Shown here piece after piece: positions 45,242 through 55,100 of a stretch of 63,689 nucleotides of DNA. Source of the DNA: Bacteroidales bacterium (GTDB taxonomy: Bacteria; Bacteroidota; Bacteroidia; Bacteroidales; UBA932); the NCBI GenBank assembly GCA_028707695.1, contig JAQWAL010000004.1, positions 1 through 63,689 on the forward strand, given 5' to 3'. Numbering within the stretch: the stretch's first letter is position 1; every line of letters begins with the position of its first letter. The notes under the pieces were generated by a model. The model saw only the letters and a list, made by a program, of their open reading frames with translations, was not told where the DNA came from and did not search any database. Made by a program: the position numbers and the translations under genes.

Positions 45242-45937
45242 ATGGATATGCATAAATTCAAAAAGTTGAATACTCTCAAACCTTTCGATTGGCTTTTGAT
45301 ATTGGGGGTGATTAGTGCAAACATCATTTATTCTGTGCTTGAAAATGATTTTGATGTGGTTGGCTCTTTGGCCGGGATCACCGGAGTTGTTTGTGTGGTT
45401 TTGGTAGCTAAAGGGAATATCCTCAACTATTTTTTTGGGTTGGTAAATGTTGCCTTGTATGCCTATGTCTCGTTCAAGGCTCAGCTATATGGTGATGCAG
45501 CATTGAATGCTTTGTATTACCTTCCTATGCAGTTTGTTGGTTGGTATAGTTGGATCAACAGAAGAGAGTCAGTCGATTCTGTAACTGTTGAGGCAAGGAG
45601 GATGTCTTTGATGCAAAGGGTTTGGCTGGGGTTGTTTACTGTATCAACTGTATCCCTCACGGCGTGGGTGCTTTATTTGTTCAGAGATCCCCAGCCGGTC
45701 AAGGATGCTGCTACCACGATACTATCTGTTATTGCCATGTTCCTTATGGTAAGGAGGTTCATGGAGCAATGGGTTTTATGGGTGGTTACAAACATTATTA
45801 GTGTGGTCATGTGGGTGGTTGCATTGGCCAATGGAGAAGCACACTCCGCTTTGATGATCATAATGTGGGTGTTTTACCTGGCGAACTCCCTTAATGGTTG
45901 GGTTACTTGGGCAAAACTGTCCCGGAGTAGGCAATGA
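45242..45937 (+). CDS. pnuC: PnuC-family nicotinamide riboside/mononucleotide transporter
   Basis: 231 residues, seven membrane segments. VCVVLVAKGNILNYFFGLVN and LYGDAALNALYYLPMQFVGW closely follow the PnuC signature of Escherichia and Neisseria, so nicotinamide riboside/NMN uptake is the best call. VLWVVTNIISVVMWV is the second-half repeat. It lies 11 nt after the HELRH protein gene and overlaps the 3' end of convergent uvrC by 35 nt. No NadR-type kinase is adjacent. Confidence 0.85.
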   Translation: MDMHKFKKLNTLKPFDWLLILGVISANIIYSVLENDFDVVGSLAGITGVVCVVLVAKGNILNYFFGLVNVALYAYVSFKAQLYGDAALNALYYLPMQFVGWYSWINRRESVDSVTVEARRMSLMQRVWLGLFTVSTVSLTAWVLYLFRDPQPVKDAATTILSVIAMFLMVRRFMEQWVLWVVTNIISVVMWVVALANGEAHSALMIIMWVFYLANSLNGWVTWAKLSRSRQ

Positions 45938-47723
45938 TGGCAGATGCTGTTTTTTTGCTGACAATTTTGCAAAGCTCTTCCAGGGATGCCTCCCGGACCC
46001 TTTTTAGGCTGCCAAATTTACTCAACAGCTTTTGTTCGCTTTTTTCTCCGACTCCCGGGATTTTCCTCAATTGGGATTCTGTCTGTTGTTTGCTCCTCTT
46101 TTTCCTGTGATGAGTAATTCCAAACCTGTGGGCCTCGTCCCTCAATTGCATGATTATTTTTAAGGTGGGGGAATTTTTGTCCAGGAAAAGAGGATGTGGG
46201 TCTCCGGGAATTACAAGCTCTTCTAACCTTTTGGCAATACCTATGATTTTTATACTGTTTTGCAGACCAAGTTCTTGCAGTGCTTCATATGCAAAGTTCA
46301 ATTGACCTTTTCCCCCGTCTATGACAATCAGTTGTGGCAATGATGAATTTTCACTGAGCATCCTTGAATAGCGCCTGTTCACAACCTCTTTCATTGATGC
46401 AAAGTCGTTTGCCCCAATTACTGTTTTGATGTTGAAGTGTCTGTAATCCTTTTTGCTGGGTTTGCCGTTCTTGAAAACCACACATGCAGCTACAGCAAAC
46501 TTGCCTTGGATATTGGAGTTGTCAAAACACTCTATATGTGTGGGTAATTCATTCATTTGAAGGTCTTTCTTTATGGTTTCCAGCAACCGTTCGCTGTACT
46601 CCACAGGCCTGAGTGCCTCTTCTTGCTTGAGCCGTTCACGTTTGAAAAGCAATGTGTTTTTCTTGCTCAGTTGAAGAAGGTAGTGTTTGTCCCCTCTTTG
46701 TGGTATATGGGATCTTTTTATAAGAGCCCCGGAATCCGGCATATGTGAAACCAGAAATTCCCCGGAAGTGTCACCGAATTTATCGTGCATCTCTGCAATG
46801 AACCGTGACATTACGCTCTCTGTAGCCTCTTCTATGGGCACTTTGAATTCAAGATTCAATGAGTGGACAATGCTTCCTTTGACAATCCTGAAATAATTGC
46901 CAAAACTACCTGTTTGGTCATGGATAAGGCTAAAAACCTCTACATTGGAGATGTTTTGGTTTACCACTACAGATTTGCTGTAATGGTTTTGGAGTAATTC
47001 CAGTTTTTCCTTGAATTGTTGGGCCTCTTCATATTTGAGATGCAGCGCGGCAGTTTGCATCTTCTCTTTGAACTCCTTTATGAGGTAGGAACTGTCACCT
47101 TTGAGCAGAGATGTTATCTGTTCAATCTGCTTGTCATATTCAGTGTTGGTTATAAGTCCAATGCAGGGAGCTTTGCATTTGCCTATGTGGTATTTGAGAC
47201 AAGGTCTGAATTTCTTTGCACTGATGGACTCTTTTGTTAGCGAGAGTTTGCAGTCCCTAAGGTAGTAGAGTGAATGTACAAGCTCTATAAGGTTGTTTGC
47301 CTGCATTGCAGAGCTGTATGGCCCAAAATACAGGGAGCCATCCTTTGTGATCCTGCGGGTTGTGAATACCCGAGGGAACGGCTCTTTTTTTATACAAATC
47401 CACGGATAGGTTTTCCCATCCTTGAGCATAATGTTGTAACGAGGCTGGTATTCTTTGATTAGATTGTTTTCCAGCAACAAGGCATCTTCTTCACTCCCTA
47501 CGACTGTATGCTGGAGATCTGCAATCTTATCTACCATTACCCTTGTTTTACGGCTTAGACTCTCTTTTGAATGGAAGTATTGCGATACCCGGTTGCGCAG
47601 GTTTTTTGCTTTTCCAATATATATTATTGTTCCTTCTTTGTTGTAAAATCTGTAAACACCAGGTAAGGAAGGCAACAATCTTACCAACTCCTTTAAATTA
47701 GATCTTACAATTCTGTCTGTCAT
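45903..47723 (-). CDS. uvrC: Excinuclease ABC subunit C
   Basis: 606 residues. It makes the dual incisions of nucleotide excision repair. The GIY-YIG nuclease is at the N-terminus (GVYRFYNKEGTIIYIGKAK), a UVR motif follows (about 210-245), then the RNase H-like nuclease domain (ECFDNSNIQGKFAVAA, VIDGGKGQL) and C-terminal helix-hairpin-helix (RKIPGVGEKSEQKLL). All parts are in place. A TAnnTTTG match before it was not found. Confidence 0.97.
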   Translation of the reverse strand: MTDRIVRSNLKELVRLLPSLPGVYRFYNKEGTIIYIGKAKNLRNRVSQYFHSKESLSRKTRVMVDKIADLQHTVVGSEEDALLLENNLIKEYQPRYNIMLKDGKTYPWICIKKEPFPRVFTTRRITKDGSLYFGPYSSAMQANNLIELVHSLYYLRDCKLSLTKESISAKKFRPCLKYHIGKCKAPCIGLITNTEYDKQIEQITSLLKGDSSYLIKEFKEKMQTAALHLKYEEAQQFKEKLELLQNHYSKSVVVNQNISNVEVFSLIHDQTGSFGNYFRIVKGSIVHSLNLEFKVPIEEATESVMSRFIAEMHDKFGDTSGEFLVSHMPDSGALIKRSHIPQRGDKHYLLQLSKKNTLLFKRERLKQEEALRPVEYSERLLETIKKDLQMNELPTHIECFDNSNIQGKFAVAACVVFKNGKPSKKDYRHFNIKTVIGANDFASMKEVVNRRYSRMLSENSSLPQLIVIDGGKGQLNFAYEALQELGLQNSIKIIGIAKRLEELVIPGDPHPLFLDKNSPTLKIIMQLRDEAHRFGITHHRKKRSKQQTESQLRKIPGVGEKSEQKLLSKFGSLKRVREASLEELCKIVSKKTASAIIAYSGTVLPK

Positions 47724-47771
47724 ACAACACGGTTTATATGGGCTCTTGTTTTGTAAAATTAGTAATTATCC

Positions 47772-47779
47772 TATATTTG
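47772..47779 (+). promoter_or_regulatory. TAnnTTTG box for the OlsF-like gene
   Basis: TATATTTG ends 9 nt before the ATG at 47789. It falls inside the longer in-frame reading from 47738, which argues for the downstream start and a very short leader. Confidence 0.6.
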
Positions 47780-47788
47780 CGGTACGAT

Positions 47789-49573
47789 ATGACTACAAAA
47801 CTTGTTACGGTTGCCAGTATTAAAAAGGCATTGAAGTTAAAAGGGATTACAGGCGATATCTTCGCTTCCCTTTTTATTTGCATTACCGGACTCAACCGGA
47901 TCAACAAGCTGTATGGCAAAATCAAGGATTACCAAGGGAGGGAGTTTACTGCAGAATTGCTGAAGGAGCTTGATATCTCATTCGAAATAAACGAAAAGGA
48001 GCTGGAATACATTCCCCAGGAAGGTTCTTTCATTGTCACCTCCAACCATCCTTACGGAGCAATAGATGGTGTGATCTTACTACATGTTTTTAGTTCTGTC
48101 CGGCCAGATATCCAGTTTTTGTCAAATTTCATTCTTTCTCAAATACCAAACCTGGCCAGTTTCTTTATGCCTGTGAATCCTTTTTCGGACAGGCCAGGAC
48201 TGTCCAAGAGTTTCACGGGGTTGCGTATGGCTGCCGAAAAACTGAAGAACGGAGGAGCTATTGCTCTGTTTCCTTCGGGAGAAGTCTCTACTAATTACGG
48301 ATTGGCAATTATAAAGGATAAAGAGTGGCAAAAACCTGTACTCAAACTGGTCCAGAATTCAGGAGTCCCCGTTGTCCCAGTCTATTTCCATGGAACAAAT
48401 TCACGTTTTTTCCATTGGATTGGCAAACTGCATCCTCTTTTGAGGACCCTGCGTTTGCCGGGGGAGTTGCTCAACAAAAAGGGAAGGAAAATCAGGCTAT
48501 GTATAGGCCGTCCTGTAACAGTTTCTGAGATTGCAGAGGTTAAAAGCCCTAAAGAGTTGGGCAAGGTTCTTCGTGCCAGGTCATATGCCCTTGAAGCAAA
48601 TATTCCGCAAGAGGTGAAATTAAGGGAAAGAACAGATTTGCAGCCCATTGCATTACCAAAAAACAGGAGAGCCATGCAAAAGGAGCTAAATGCCTTGCCT
48701 GCCGACAAGCTTCTTTTTACAACAGGGAATTACAATTGCTATTTGGTAAGTGCATCTTCAATACCTTTATTGATGCATGAAGTCGGAAGAAGACGTGAAG
48801 AGGCTTTCAGGGCTGTAGGGGAGGGAACGGGAAGACCTCTTGACCTTGACCAATATGACAACTATTACCTTCACCTGATATTGTGGGACAGGCAAAAATT
48901 AAGACTTGTAGGGGCATATCGTTTGGGGATAGGTTCAGAAATAATGCAATCGAAAGGGGTCAAAGGATTTTATTCCCAATCCCTTTTTGGTTACGAGTCT
49001 CCTTTTACAACTATTCTGGAACAATCCATGGAACTGGGAAGATCTTTTGTGGTGTTGGATTATCAAAAAGAGGCACTTCCGTTGGTGTTGCTTATCAAGG
49101 GACTCATCTATGCTGTGGTTAGGCATAAAGATGTGAAATATCTTTTGGGTCCGGTAAGTATCAGTTCTTGGTATCCTAAGTTTTACAGGAGCCTGATTGT
49201 CTATTATTTGAGAAACAAGCATTCTGCAGGCGATTTGGAAAAATATGCTGTTCCCAGGAATCCTTTCTTTCCTGACTATTTGAAAAGTTCCCCGGCCGAC
49301 CTCCTTTATGGCAAGATGGATACCATTGAGAAATTCGACCGTTTCATGTTAAGGATAAGCAATAATGAATACCGTTTGCCAACCTTGGTCAAGAAATATC
49401 TCAAGATAAACTGCAAGATTGTCAACTACAATGTAGATCCCGATTTCAACTACTGTGTGGATGGGTTGGTTTTGCTGGATTTGGAAAATGTTGCCCGGAA
49501 TGAAATTGAAAACCTTACAAAAGGAGAGAAGGAGAGGGCAAAGGTCTTGAAAAGGTTTGGATTTGAACAGTAA
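47789..49573 (+). CDS. Bifunctional OlsF/Gls-like aminolipid acyltransferase
   Basis: 594 residues from ATG 47789. The N-terminal half is a PlsC-type O-acyltransferase with SNHPYGAIDG (H-x5-D) and LFPSGEVSTN. The C-terminal half is a GNAT/hemolysin-like N-acyltransferase with RREEAFRAVGEGTG, SMELGRSFV and ISSWYPKFYRSLI. This fusion makes ornithine lipids in Flavobacterium and Serratia (OlsF); separate Gls proteins make glycine lipids in Bacteroides. It probably N-acylates an amino acid and then O-acylates the product at the inner membrane. Which amino acid is used cannot be read from the sequence. Confidence 0.82.
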   Translation: MTTKLVTVASIKKALKLKGITGDIFASLFICITGLNRINKLYGKIKDYQGREFTAELLKELDISFEINEKELEYIPQEGSFIVTSNHPYGAIDGVILLHVFSSVRPDIQFLSNFILSQIPNLASFFMPVNPFSDRPGLSKSFTGLRMAAEKLKNGGAIALFPSGEVSTNYGLAIIKDKEWQKPVLKLVQNSGVPVVPVYFHGTNSRFFHWIGKLHPLLRTLRLPGELLNKKGRKIRLCIGRPVTVSEIAEVKSPKELGKVLRARSYALEANIPQEVKLRERTDLQPIALPKNRRAMQKELNALPADKLLFTTGNYNCYLVSASSIPLLMHEVGRRREEAFRAVGEGTGRPLDLDQYDNYYLHLILWDRQKLRLVGAYRLGIGSEIMQSKGVKGFYSQSLFGYESPFTTILEQSMELGRSFVVLDYQKEALPLVLLIKGLIYAVVRHKDVKYLLGPVSISSWYPKFYRSLIVYYLRNKHSAGDLEKYAVPRNPFFPDYLKSSPADLLYGKMDTIEKFDRFMLRISNNEYRLPTLVKKYLKINCKIVNYNVDPDFNYCVDGLVLLDLENVARNEIENLTKGEKERAKVLKRFGFEQ

Positions 49574-49587
49574 GACCAATGAGACAA

Positions 49588-49836
49588 TCAGGGTACAGGA
49601 TCATATCCGCTGCCACCCCATGGATTGCAACTCAATATTCTTTTTACAGCTAGCCATAGTCCCTTGAACGGCCCATGTTTCTTTAGGGCTTCAATTGAAT
49701 ATGCCGAGCAAGTAGGAGTATACCTGCAGGTAGGGGGTTTCAGGGGAGAAATGCATGCCTGGTAGCATTTAATGATTATCACAAATGGGAATACCAGGAT
49801 CTTTTTCAATACCTCTTTTGATCTTTTCCAGGACAT
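49588..49836 (-). CDS. yidD: Membrane protein insertion efficiency factor YidD
   Basis: 82 residues from ATG 49836 (a TTG at 49842 is also in frame). [19 protein letters not shown] and [13 protein letters not shown] are the family signatures with the conserved Cys residues. It assists YidC-dependent membrane insertion and is amphipathic at the N-terminus. Its first 68 nt lie within the end of rnpA in another frame, an overlap common for this pair. Confidence 0.94.
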   Translation of the reverse strand: MSWKRSKEVLKKILVFPFVIIIKCYQACISPLKPPTCRYTPTCSAYSIEALKKHGPFKGLWLAVKRILSCNPWGGSGYDPVP

Positions 49837-50167
49837 AAACAATCTTTTGGTCTATTTGGGTGTATAAAGGTAACTCTTTCCCCAGATATACTATGCATAT
49901 ATCATATCCACCCGGCAGGGAACCATTGAAATCGTTCAATCTTAGGGAGTCCCTCATGACCCTTTTTATACGGTTCCTGTGAACAGCTTTTTTGAAGGAC
50001 CTTTTGGGAACCGATACAAGTACCTGGGAATTACCTTTGTCATTAGGGAGGTAAAAAACCTTGAGGGGATGAGAGAAGATTGTTTTACCATTGGTAAATA
50101 CTTCTGAGATCCTCTTTAATGAGCAGAGTTTTAATTCTTTGCCAAATGATTGGTTATTTTTGTTCAA
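49769..50167 (-). CDS. rnpA: Ribonuclease P protein component
   Basis: 132 residues from a TTG codon at 50167; no in-frame ATG precedes the conserved start ([18 protein letters not shown]). The RNR motif is [15 protein letters not shown] and the strand [12 protein letters not shown] precedes it. It binds the catalytic RNA that matures tRNA 5' ends. It overlaps hemD by 14 nt upstream and yidD by 68 nt downstream. The usual rpmH neighbour is absent. Confidence 0.92.
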   Translation of the reverse strand: MNKNNQSFGKELKLCSLKRISEVFTNGKTIFSHPLKVFYLPNDKGNSQVLVSVPKRSFKKAVHRNRIKRVMRDSLRLNDFNGSLPGGYDICIVYLGKELPLYTQIDQKIVYVLEKIKRGIEKDPGIPICDNH

Positions 50168-50891
50168 GGTAGTTCAAAAGTGCTTTTGCTATGGATGGAG
50201 CTTCTGGAGTGGGAGCTATGATGGTTGGAGTATATTTGGCAGCTTTCAGAGCTTTTAGAGTGGCAGGCCCAAATGTAGCCAATTCTTTTCCTTCCTGTTT
50301 GAACCCGGGGAAGTTTTCGTTGAGGGATTTTACATCGGATGGGCTGTAGAATACAATAATCTCGTAATTGTCAAGGTTCAAAGAGCTAAGATTGCTATAT
50401 ACTGTCCTGACAAGTATCGCACTTGAATGCTTTAATTTGGATTTTGTGAATACCTTGTTGACATCAGATTTATTATTGTCGGCTACGGTCAACAAAAAGT
50501 TTTCATTTTTGTGCTTTGTACCAATTGCCTCTATTATAGAGGAAGGAGTTCCGTTGCCAAAAAAGATTTTCCTTTTGCGGTACACAATATATTTCTGTAG
50601 GTAAAGTGCGATTGCCTCTGACATGCAAAAATATTTCATGGTTTCGGGAACAGTAATCCTGAGCTCTTCGCACAGGTTGAAAAAGGCATCGATTGCAGTC
50701 CTTGAAGTAAAGACAATTGCTGTGAAATCGGGTATGTTTATTTTTTGTAAGCGGAATTCTTTGGATTGGACAGGCTCTACCTTGAAAAATGGAACGAAAT
50801 CTATCTCAATTTTATGTTTTGTGATAATGTCGGTGTATGGCGAACCATTGACCGGAGCAGGTTGCGGAATAAGTATCTTTTTGATTTTCAT
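50154..50891 (-). CDS. hemD: Uroporphyrinogen-III synthase
   Basis: 245 residues. It cyclises hydroxymethylbilane to uroporphyrinogen III, feeding haem, sirohaem and corrinoids. The family is poorly conserved; the support is the two-domain Rossmann-like layout with FTAIVFTSRTAIDAFF, YFCMSEAIALYL, and EIIVFYSPSDVKSL plus the C-terminal ELATFGPATLKALK. Other hem genes are not nearby. It lies between the DUF4271 gene (1 nt gap) and rnpA (14-nt overlap). Confidence 0.85.
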   Translation of the reverse strand: MKIKKILIPQPAPVNGSPYTDIITKHKIEIDFVPFFKVEPVQSKEFRLQKINIPDFTAIVFTSRTAIDAFFNLCEELRITVPETMKYFCMSEAIALYLQKYIVYRKRKIFFGNGTPSSIIEAIGTKHKNENFLLTVADNNKSDVNKVFTKSKLKHSSAILVRTVYSNLSSLNLDNYEIIVFYSPSDVKSLNENFPGFKQEGKELATFGPATLKALKAAKYTPTIIAPTPEAPSIAKALLNYLEQK

Positions 50892-50892
50892 A

Positions 50893-51678
50893 TTATTGAT
50901 TAGAAAGTATAAAGTTGATCAAAAGGGCAACTGGCAAAATTTCAGCGGTGCAAAGATACAAAATATAAAAAACATGAGAAAAATGATGAGAGATTATTGT
51001 TTGCCTTACCCTTGACAAATATATCAAATATATTAGCAGATAGCATATTAAAAGGTAATAAAACAATATAGTTATATCGTTTGAATTAATCACTAAATGG
51101 AGCAAAAGGAGAGGGAGTGTCAATATGGAAGCAAAAATGAGATGATTGTAACCAATTTTTCCTATCAGATTGAAAGGAGTGGGTGATTTGGTTATCCACC
51201 CCGTGAACCTGAGCACAATAGTTTTGAAAATCCAAAATCCTGTGAAAAACAGAAGGATCCCTAAAAATACGGAGTGCTCTTTTATACCATGCTTAGCCAA
51301 TAAATAATTATCAAAAGTGTAAATGAACACAATGGCAATAGTGAATACAGAGATTAAAGCTGTTGTATTCCTTTGTCTTGTGTCCGCTAGCCTGTCCTCT
51401 ATGGAGAGTTGCACCTTAAGGTTGAAAAAACCTTTCAATATTGTTGTCAAAGTGGTTGCAAGAGTCTTGAAAAATAGCAATAAAACGATTAGATATACCA
51501 AAGTTACTCCCGATTTGAAGTATGCAGAAACGTGGCTGGCATAGTTTGAGTATAAATTTCCCGGAATGATTACACTGGTTGTTTCTGCCCCCCATAGAGA
51601 GTCGGCAGGAATAATCTGTACAGAGGGGTTCCTTTGGACAGAGTCGGTTATGAAAAGTGTATCTTTTGGTTGGGACAT
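50893..51678 (-). CDS. DUF4271 membrane protein
   Basis: 261 residues. The N-terminal third is soluble, then about six to seven hydrophobic segments follow (VTLVYLIVLLLFFKTL onward). The family is Bacteroidota-specific with unknown function and is commonly placed next to hemD in this phylum. Its ATG overlaps the stop codon of the SUI1 gene by one base (TGATG), which suggests coupled translation. Confidence 0.82.
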   Translation of the reverse strand: MSQPKDTLFITDSVQRNPSVQIIPADSLWGAETTSVIIPGNLYSNYASHVSAYFKSGVTLVYLIVLLLFFKTLATTLTTILKGFFNLKVQLSIEDRLADTRQRNTTALISVFTIAIVFIYTFDNYLLAKHGIKEHSVFLGILLFFTGFWIFKTIVLRFTGWITKSPTPFNLIGKIGYNHLIFASILTLPLLLLHLVINSNDITILFYYLLICYLLIYLIYLSRVRQTIISHHFSHVFYILYLCTAEILPVALLINFILSNQ

Positions 51679-52025
51679 CAGTTCCCTCGTTTTGCTTTGT
51701 AACCCATTGATAAAAGGGCAGACAACACTTTGTCCCTCATGTCCCCCTGTATGATGATTTGTCCATCTTTTGCACTACCCCCGGTACCACACTTTGTTTT
51801 CAATGTTTTGCCCAGAAGCTCCAGGTCTGTTGTCGATCCTGAGAAACCCAAAACAAGGGTGACTTGTTTGCCTCCCCTGTTCCTGCGGTCAAGGGTTACT
51901 GTCAACTTCTGTTTTTCGTTAGGTAATGTCTCTTGTTCATGAGAGTCTCCTTCATTTGGGTATCCAAACTCCGGATTGGTGGAATAAACCATCCCAAGCC
52001 TGCTTTTCCAGTCGTTTTCTGCCAT
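51678..52025 (-). CDS. SUI1/eIF1-like translation factor (YciH)
   Basis: 115 residues. The C-terminal 75 residues form the SUI1 domain: GGKQVTLVLGFSG, LKTKCGTGGSAKDGQIIIQG and the ending LSMGYKAKRGN. Bacterial YciH can act in initiation fidelity or as a stress-related translation inhibitor. It heads the chain SUI1-DUF4271-hemD-rnpA-yidD. Confidence 0.9.
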   Translation of the reverse strand: MAENDWKSRLGMVYSTNPEFGYPNEGDSHEQETLPNEKQKLTVTLDRRNRGGKQVTLVLGFSGSTTDLELLGKTLKTKCGTGGSAKDGQIIIQGDMRDKVLSALLSMGYKAKRGN

Positions 52026-52042
52026 TACACATTTATTTTGTG

Positions 52043-52050
52043 CAAATTTA
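52043..52050 (-). promoter_or_regulatory. TAnnTTTG box for the SUI1-to-yidD chain
   Basis: TAAATTTG on the minus strand, 17 nt before the ATG at 52025. Confidence 0.55.
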
Positions 52051-52070
52051 GGCAGAAAAATTCAAAATAG

Positions 52071-52078
52071 TATCTTTG
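52071..52078 (+). promoter_or_regulatory. TAnnTTTG box for the DUF2723 gene
   Basis: TATCTTTG, 35 nt before the ATG at 52114. Confidence 0.6.
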
Positions 52079-52113
52079 TCAATTATTCTCTAAATTGGAG
52101 GAAACAGGATATT

Positions 52114-55100
52114 ATGGAATTAAAAAAATTTAAGCAGATTGACAACTTACTTGGAGCAGCGCTCCTTTTGGTTGCGTCTTTTGTGTATCTCTCTACAATA
52201 GAGCCAACTACTAGTTTTTGGGATTGTGGTGAGTTTATTGCTTCTTCTTACAAGCTGGAAATTGGCCACCCTCCTGGAAATCCGGTATTCCAATTGATAG
52301 CAAGGTTCTTTACATTGTTTGCTGGCCCGGAAAATGCTGCAATGATGGTAAATTCCATGAGTGCAATATCTTCTGCGCTCACAATCATGTTGCTTTTTTG
52401 GACAATCACCCATTTGGGACGCAGGATTATAGAAAAAAAAGGAGAGAAGCTTACCAATAACAACGCCATGGCAATTTGGGGCGCTGGTGCGGTAGGTGCT
52501 TTGGCTTATACTTTTTCTGACACATTCTGGTTTTCTGCAGTGGAGGCAGAGGTATATGCAATGTCCTCACTCTTTACCGCTGCTGTTTTTTGGGCTATGC
52601 TCAAATGGGAGGAGCAGGCTGACAAACCCTATGCAAACAGATGGATAGTGCTTATTGCTTTTTTAATGGGGCTGTCAATAGGGGTGCACTTGCTCAATTT
52701 GTTGACAATTCCTGCCCTGGTTTTCATTTACTACTATAAAAAATATGAAGTCACTCCCAAAAAGAGTTTTGTTGTATTGTTGGTTTCGGCTCTGATATTG
52801 ATATTGATTCTCTATGGCATCATACCATATCTTCCAAAAATCGCGGCGCTGTTCGATTTGCTTTTTGTGAATGTTTTAGGCCTTCCTTTCAACAGCGGAG
52901 CCCTCTTTTTTGTGCTGTTGCTTTTGGCTGTCTCCATTTATGTTATTTGGTGGTCTTTCAGGAATAACAAAGTACTTGTAAATACCGTTGCCCTTACATT
53001 CACGATGATTGTGATTGGCTATTCGGCTTTTGCCGTTGTGATAATCCGATCAAGTGCAAACACACCTACCAACGAAAACCAGCCTGATAATCCTTTCTCT
53101 TTGGTCAGGTACCTTGGCAGGGAGCAATATGGCAGCAATCCTTTGATTTACGGAGAGACCTATGCATCTACATATGAACTGACCGATACAAAATACTGGG
53201 CAAAGCTTGGGGACAAATACAAGAGGGTAAATGGCCCTGTAGACCAGAAATTCGATTCAGATACAAAAATGGTGTTCCCTCGCATGTGGAGTCCCTCTGC
53301 AGACCATATCCGTTTTTACAAACAGTATACACAAGACAGGGGACGTTCTGTAGTAGGCAGCGAACATAAACTTCCTCTGTTCCGTGATAATTTGGCCTAT
53401 TTTTTCGATTACCAGGTGAGTTGGATGTACATCAGGTATTTCATGTGGAACTTTGCCGGCCGTCAAAATGACTTGCACTCCACAACCCCGGGAGACCAGT
53501 TCAAAGGTAACTGGGAAACAGGAATTGGTTTCTTTGACCGGGCAAGGTTGGGAGACCAAAGAGAAGGGCCCGGCTACCTTGTGGACAACAAAGCCAAGAA
53601 CCACTATTACATGTTGCCTTTGTTGCTTGGGTTGATTGGTTTGTTGTATCATCTGAAACAAGACAAAAACAACTGGTGGGTTACAATGTTGCTTTTCTTG
53701 CTTACAGGTATTGCCGTTGTGGTTTACCTTAACCAACCACCATTCCAGCCTCGCGAGAGGGACTATGCATATGCCGGCTCCTTTTATGCATTTGCAATTT
53801 GGATTGGTCTTGCCGTTATGGCAATACACGATTTTCTAAAAAAATATTTAGACCAGAAATATTCTTTGGCTGTTGTGACATTGGCTGCCTTGGTGGTGCC
53901 TGTGCAGATGGCATCCGAAAACTGGGACGACCACGACAGGAGCAACCGTTACACTGCCAGGGATATTGCCTACAACTACCTGAATTCATGTGACCAAAAC
54001 GCAATATTGGTGACCCATGGCGACAACGATACCTTCCCTTTGTGGTACCTCCAGGAGGTGGAGGGGGTGCGTACCGATGTCCGTATAGTGAACACCTCTT
54101 TGCTTGGTACCGATTGGTACATAGATCAAATGCAATACAGGGTATATGAATCTGATCCTTTGAAGTTTTCCATTCCAAAGGAGGAGTATATTTACGGGAC
54201 CAATGATTTGATACAGGTTTACGAGCGTTTCGAAAGGCCGGTCTCCCTGAAAGCAGTAATTGAACTGGTTTCCCAACCTGGTGCAAAAGCCCGTCTGACT
54301 TCCGGCGAATCCATCAGTGTGATCTCTGCAAGGGAACTTTTGGTTCCTGTGGATAAAAGGAGGGTTATTGAGTCAGGAATTGTTCCTGCTGCAGATTCAT
54401 CTTTGATTGAGGATACTTTGAAACTGACTATCCCGGAAAACAAAAACATACTTACAAAAGCAGAGATGATGATCCTTGACCTTATTGCCAATTACAATTG
54501 GGAGCGCCCTATCTATTTTGTGGCAATGGGTGGCGATCTTGGTATCGGTATAAGGGATTATTTGGAGTTCAATGGTTTTGCTTACAAATTTGTGCCAATC
54601 AAGAGTAATACATCCATGGGAAGCCCGGGCAGGGTAAATGGTATGGAGATGTACGATAAGGTGATGAATGTGTACAAATGGGGCAATATGAATGATTTGT
54701 CTGTGAATATTGATTACCAGAACTTGCTTACGTTTGGGGCTGTGATCTCTGTCAGGAACATCCATACCCAAACTGCAAAAGCTCTAGTCCTTGAGGGCCA
54801 CCCGGAGAAAGCTGCAGAGGTGCTGGACAGGATGCAAGAGGTGATGGTCCCTGCGCAGTTCCCTTTGAATGTTTCGCTGATACCATCCCTGAATGAATTT
54901 GCAGTCATGGAGAGTGTAGATATTTACTTGCTGGCAGGGGAAACAGAAAAAGCTCTCAAATTGGGTAATGCCTTTATAGAAGAGACTTTGAGTTCAATAA
55001 ACATGTTTGCTATTCCATACAGGAGTATGTATTTGTCTAAGAGTGATATAGAAAACAACCTTTCTTATTTGTTCTATATTGCGGATATTTACAGGAACAG

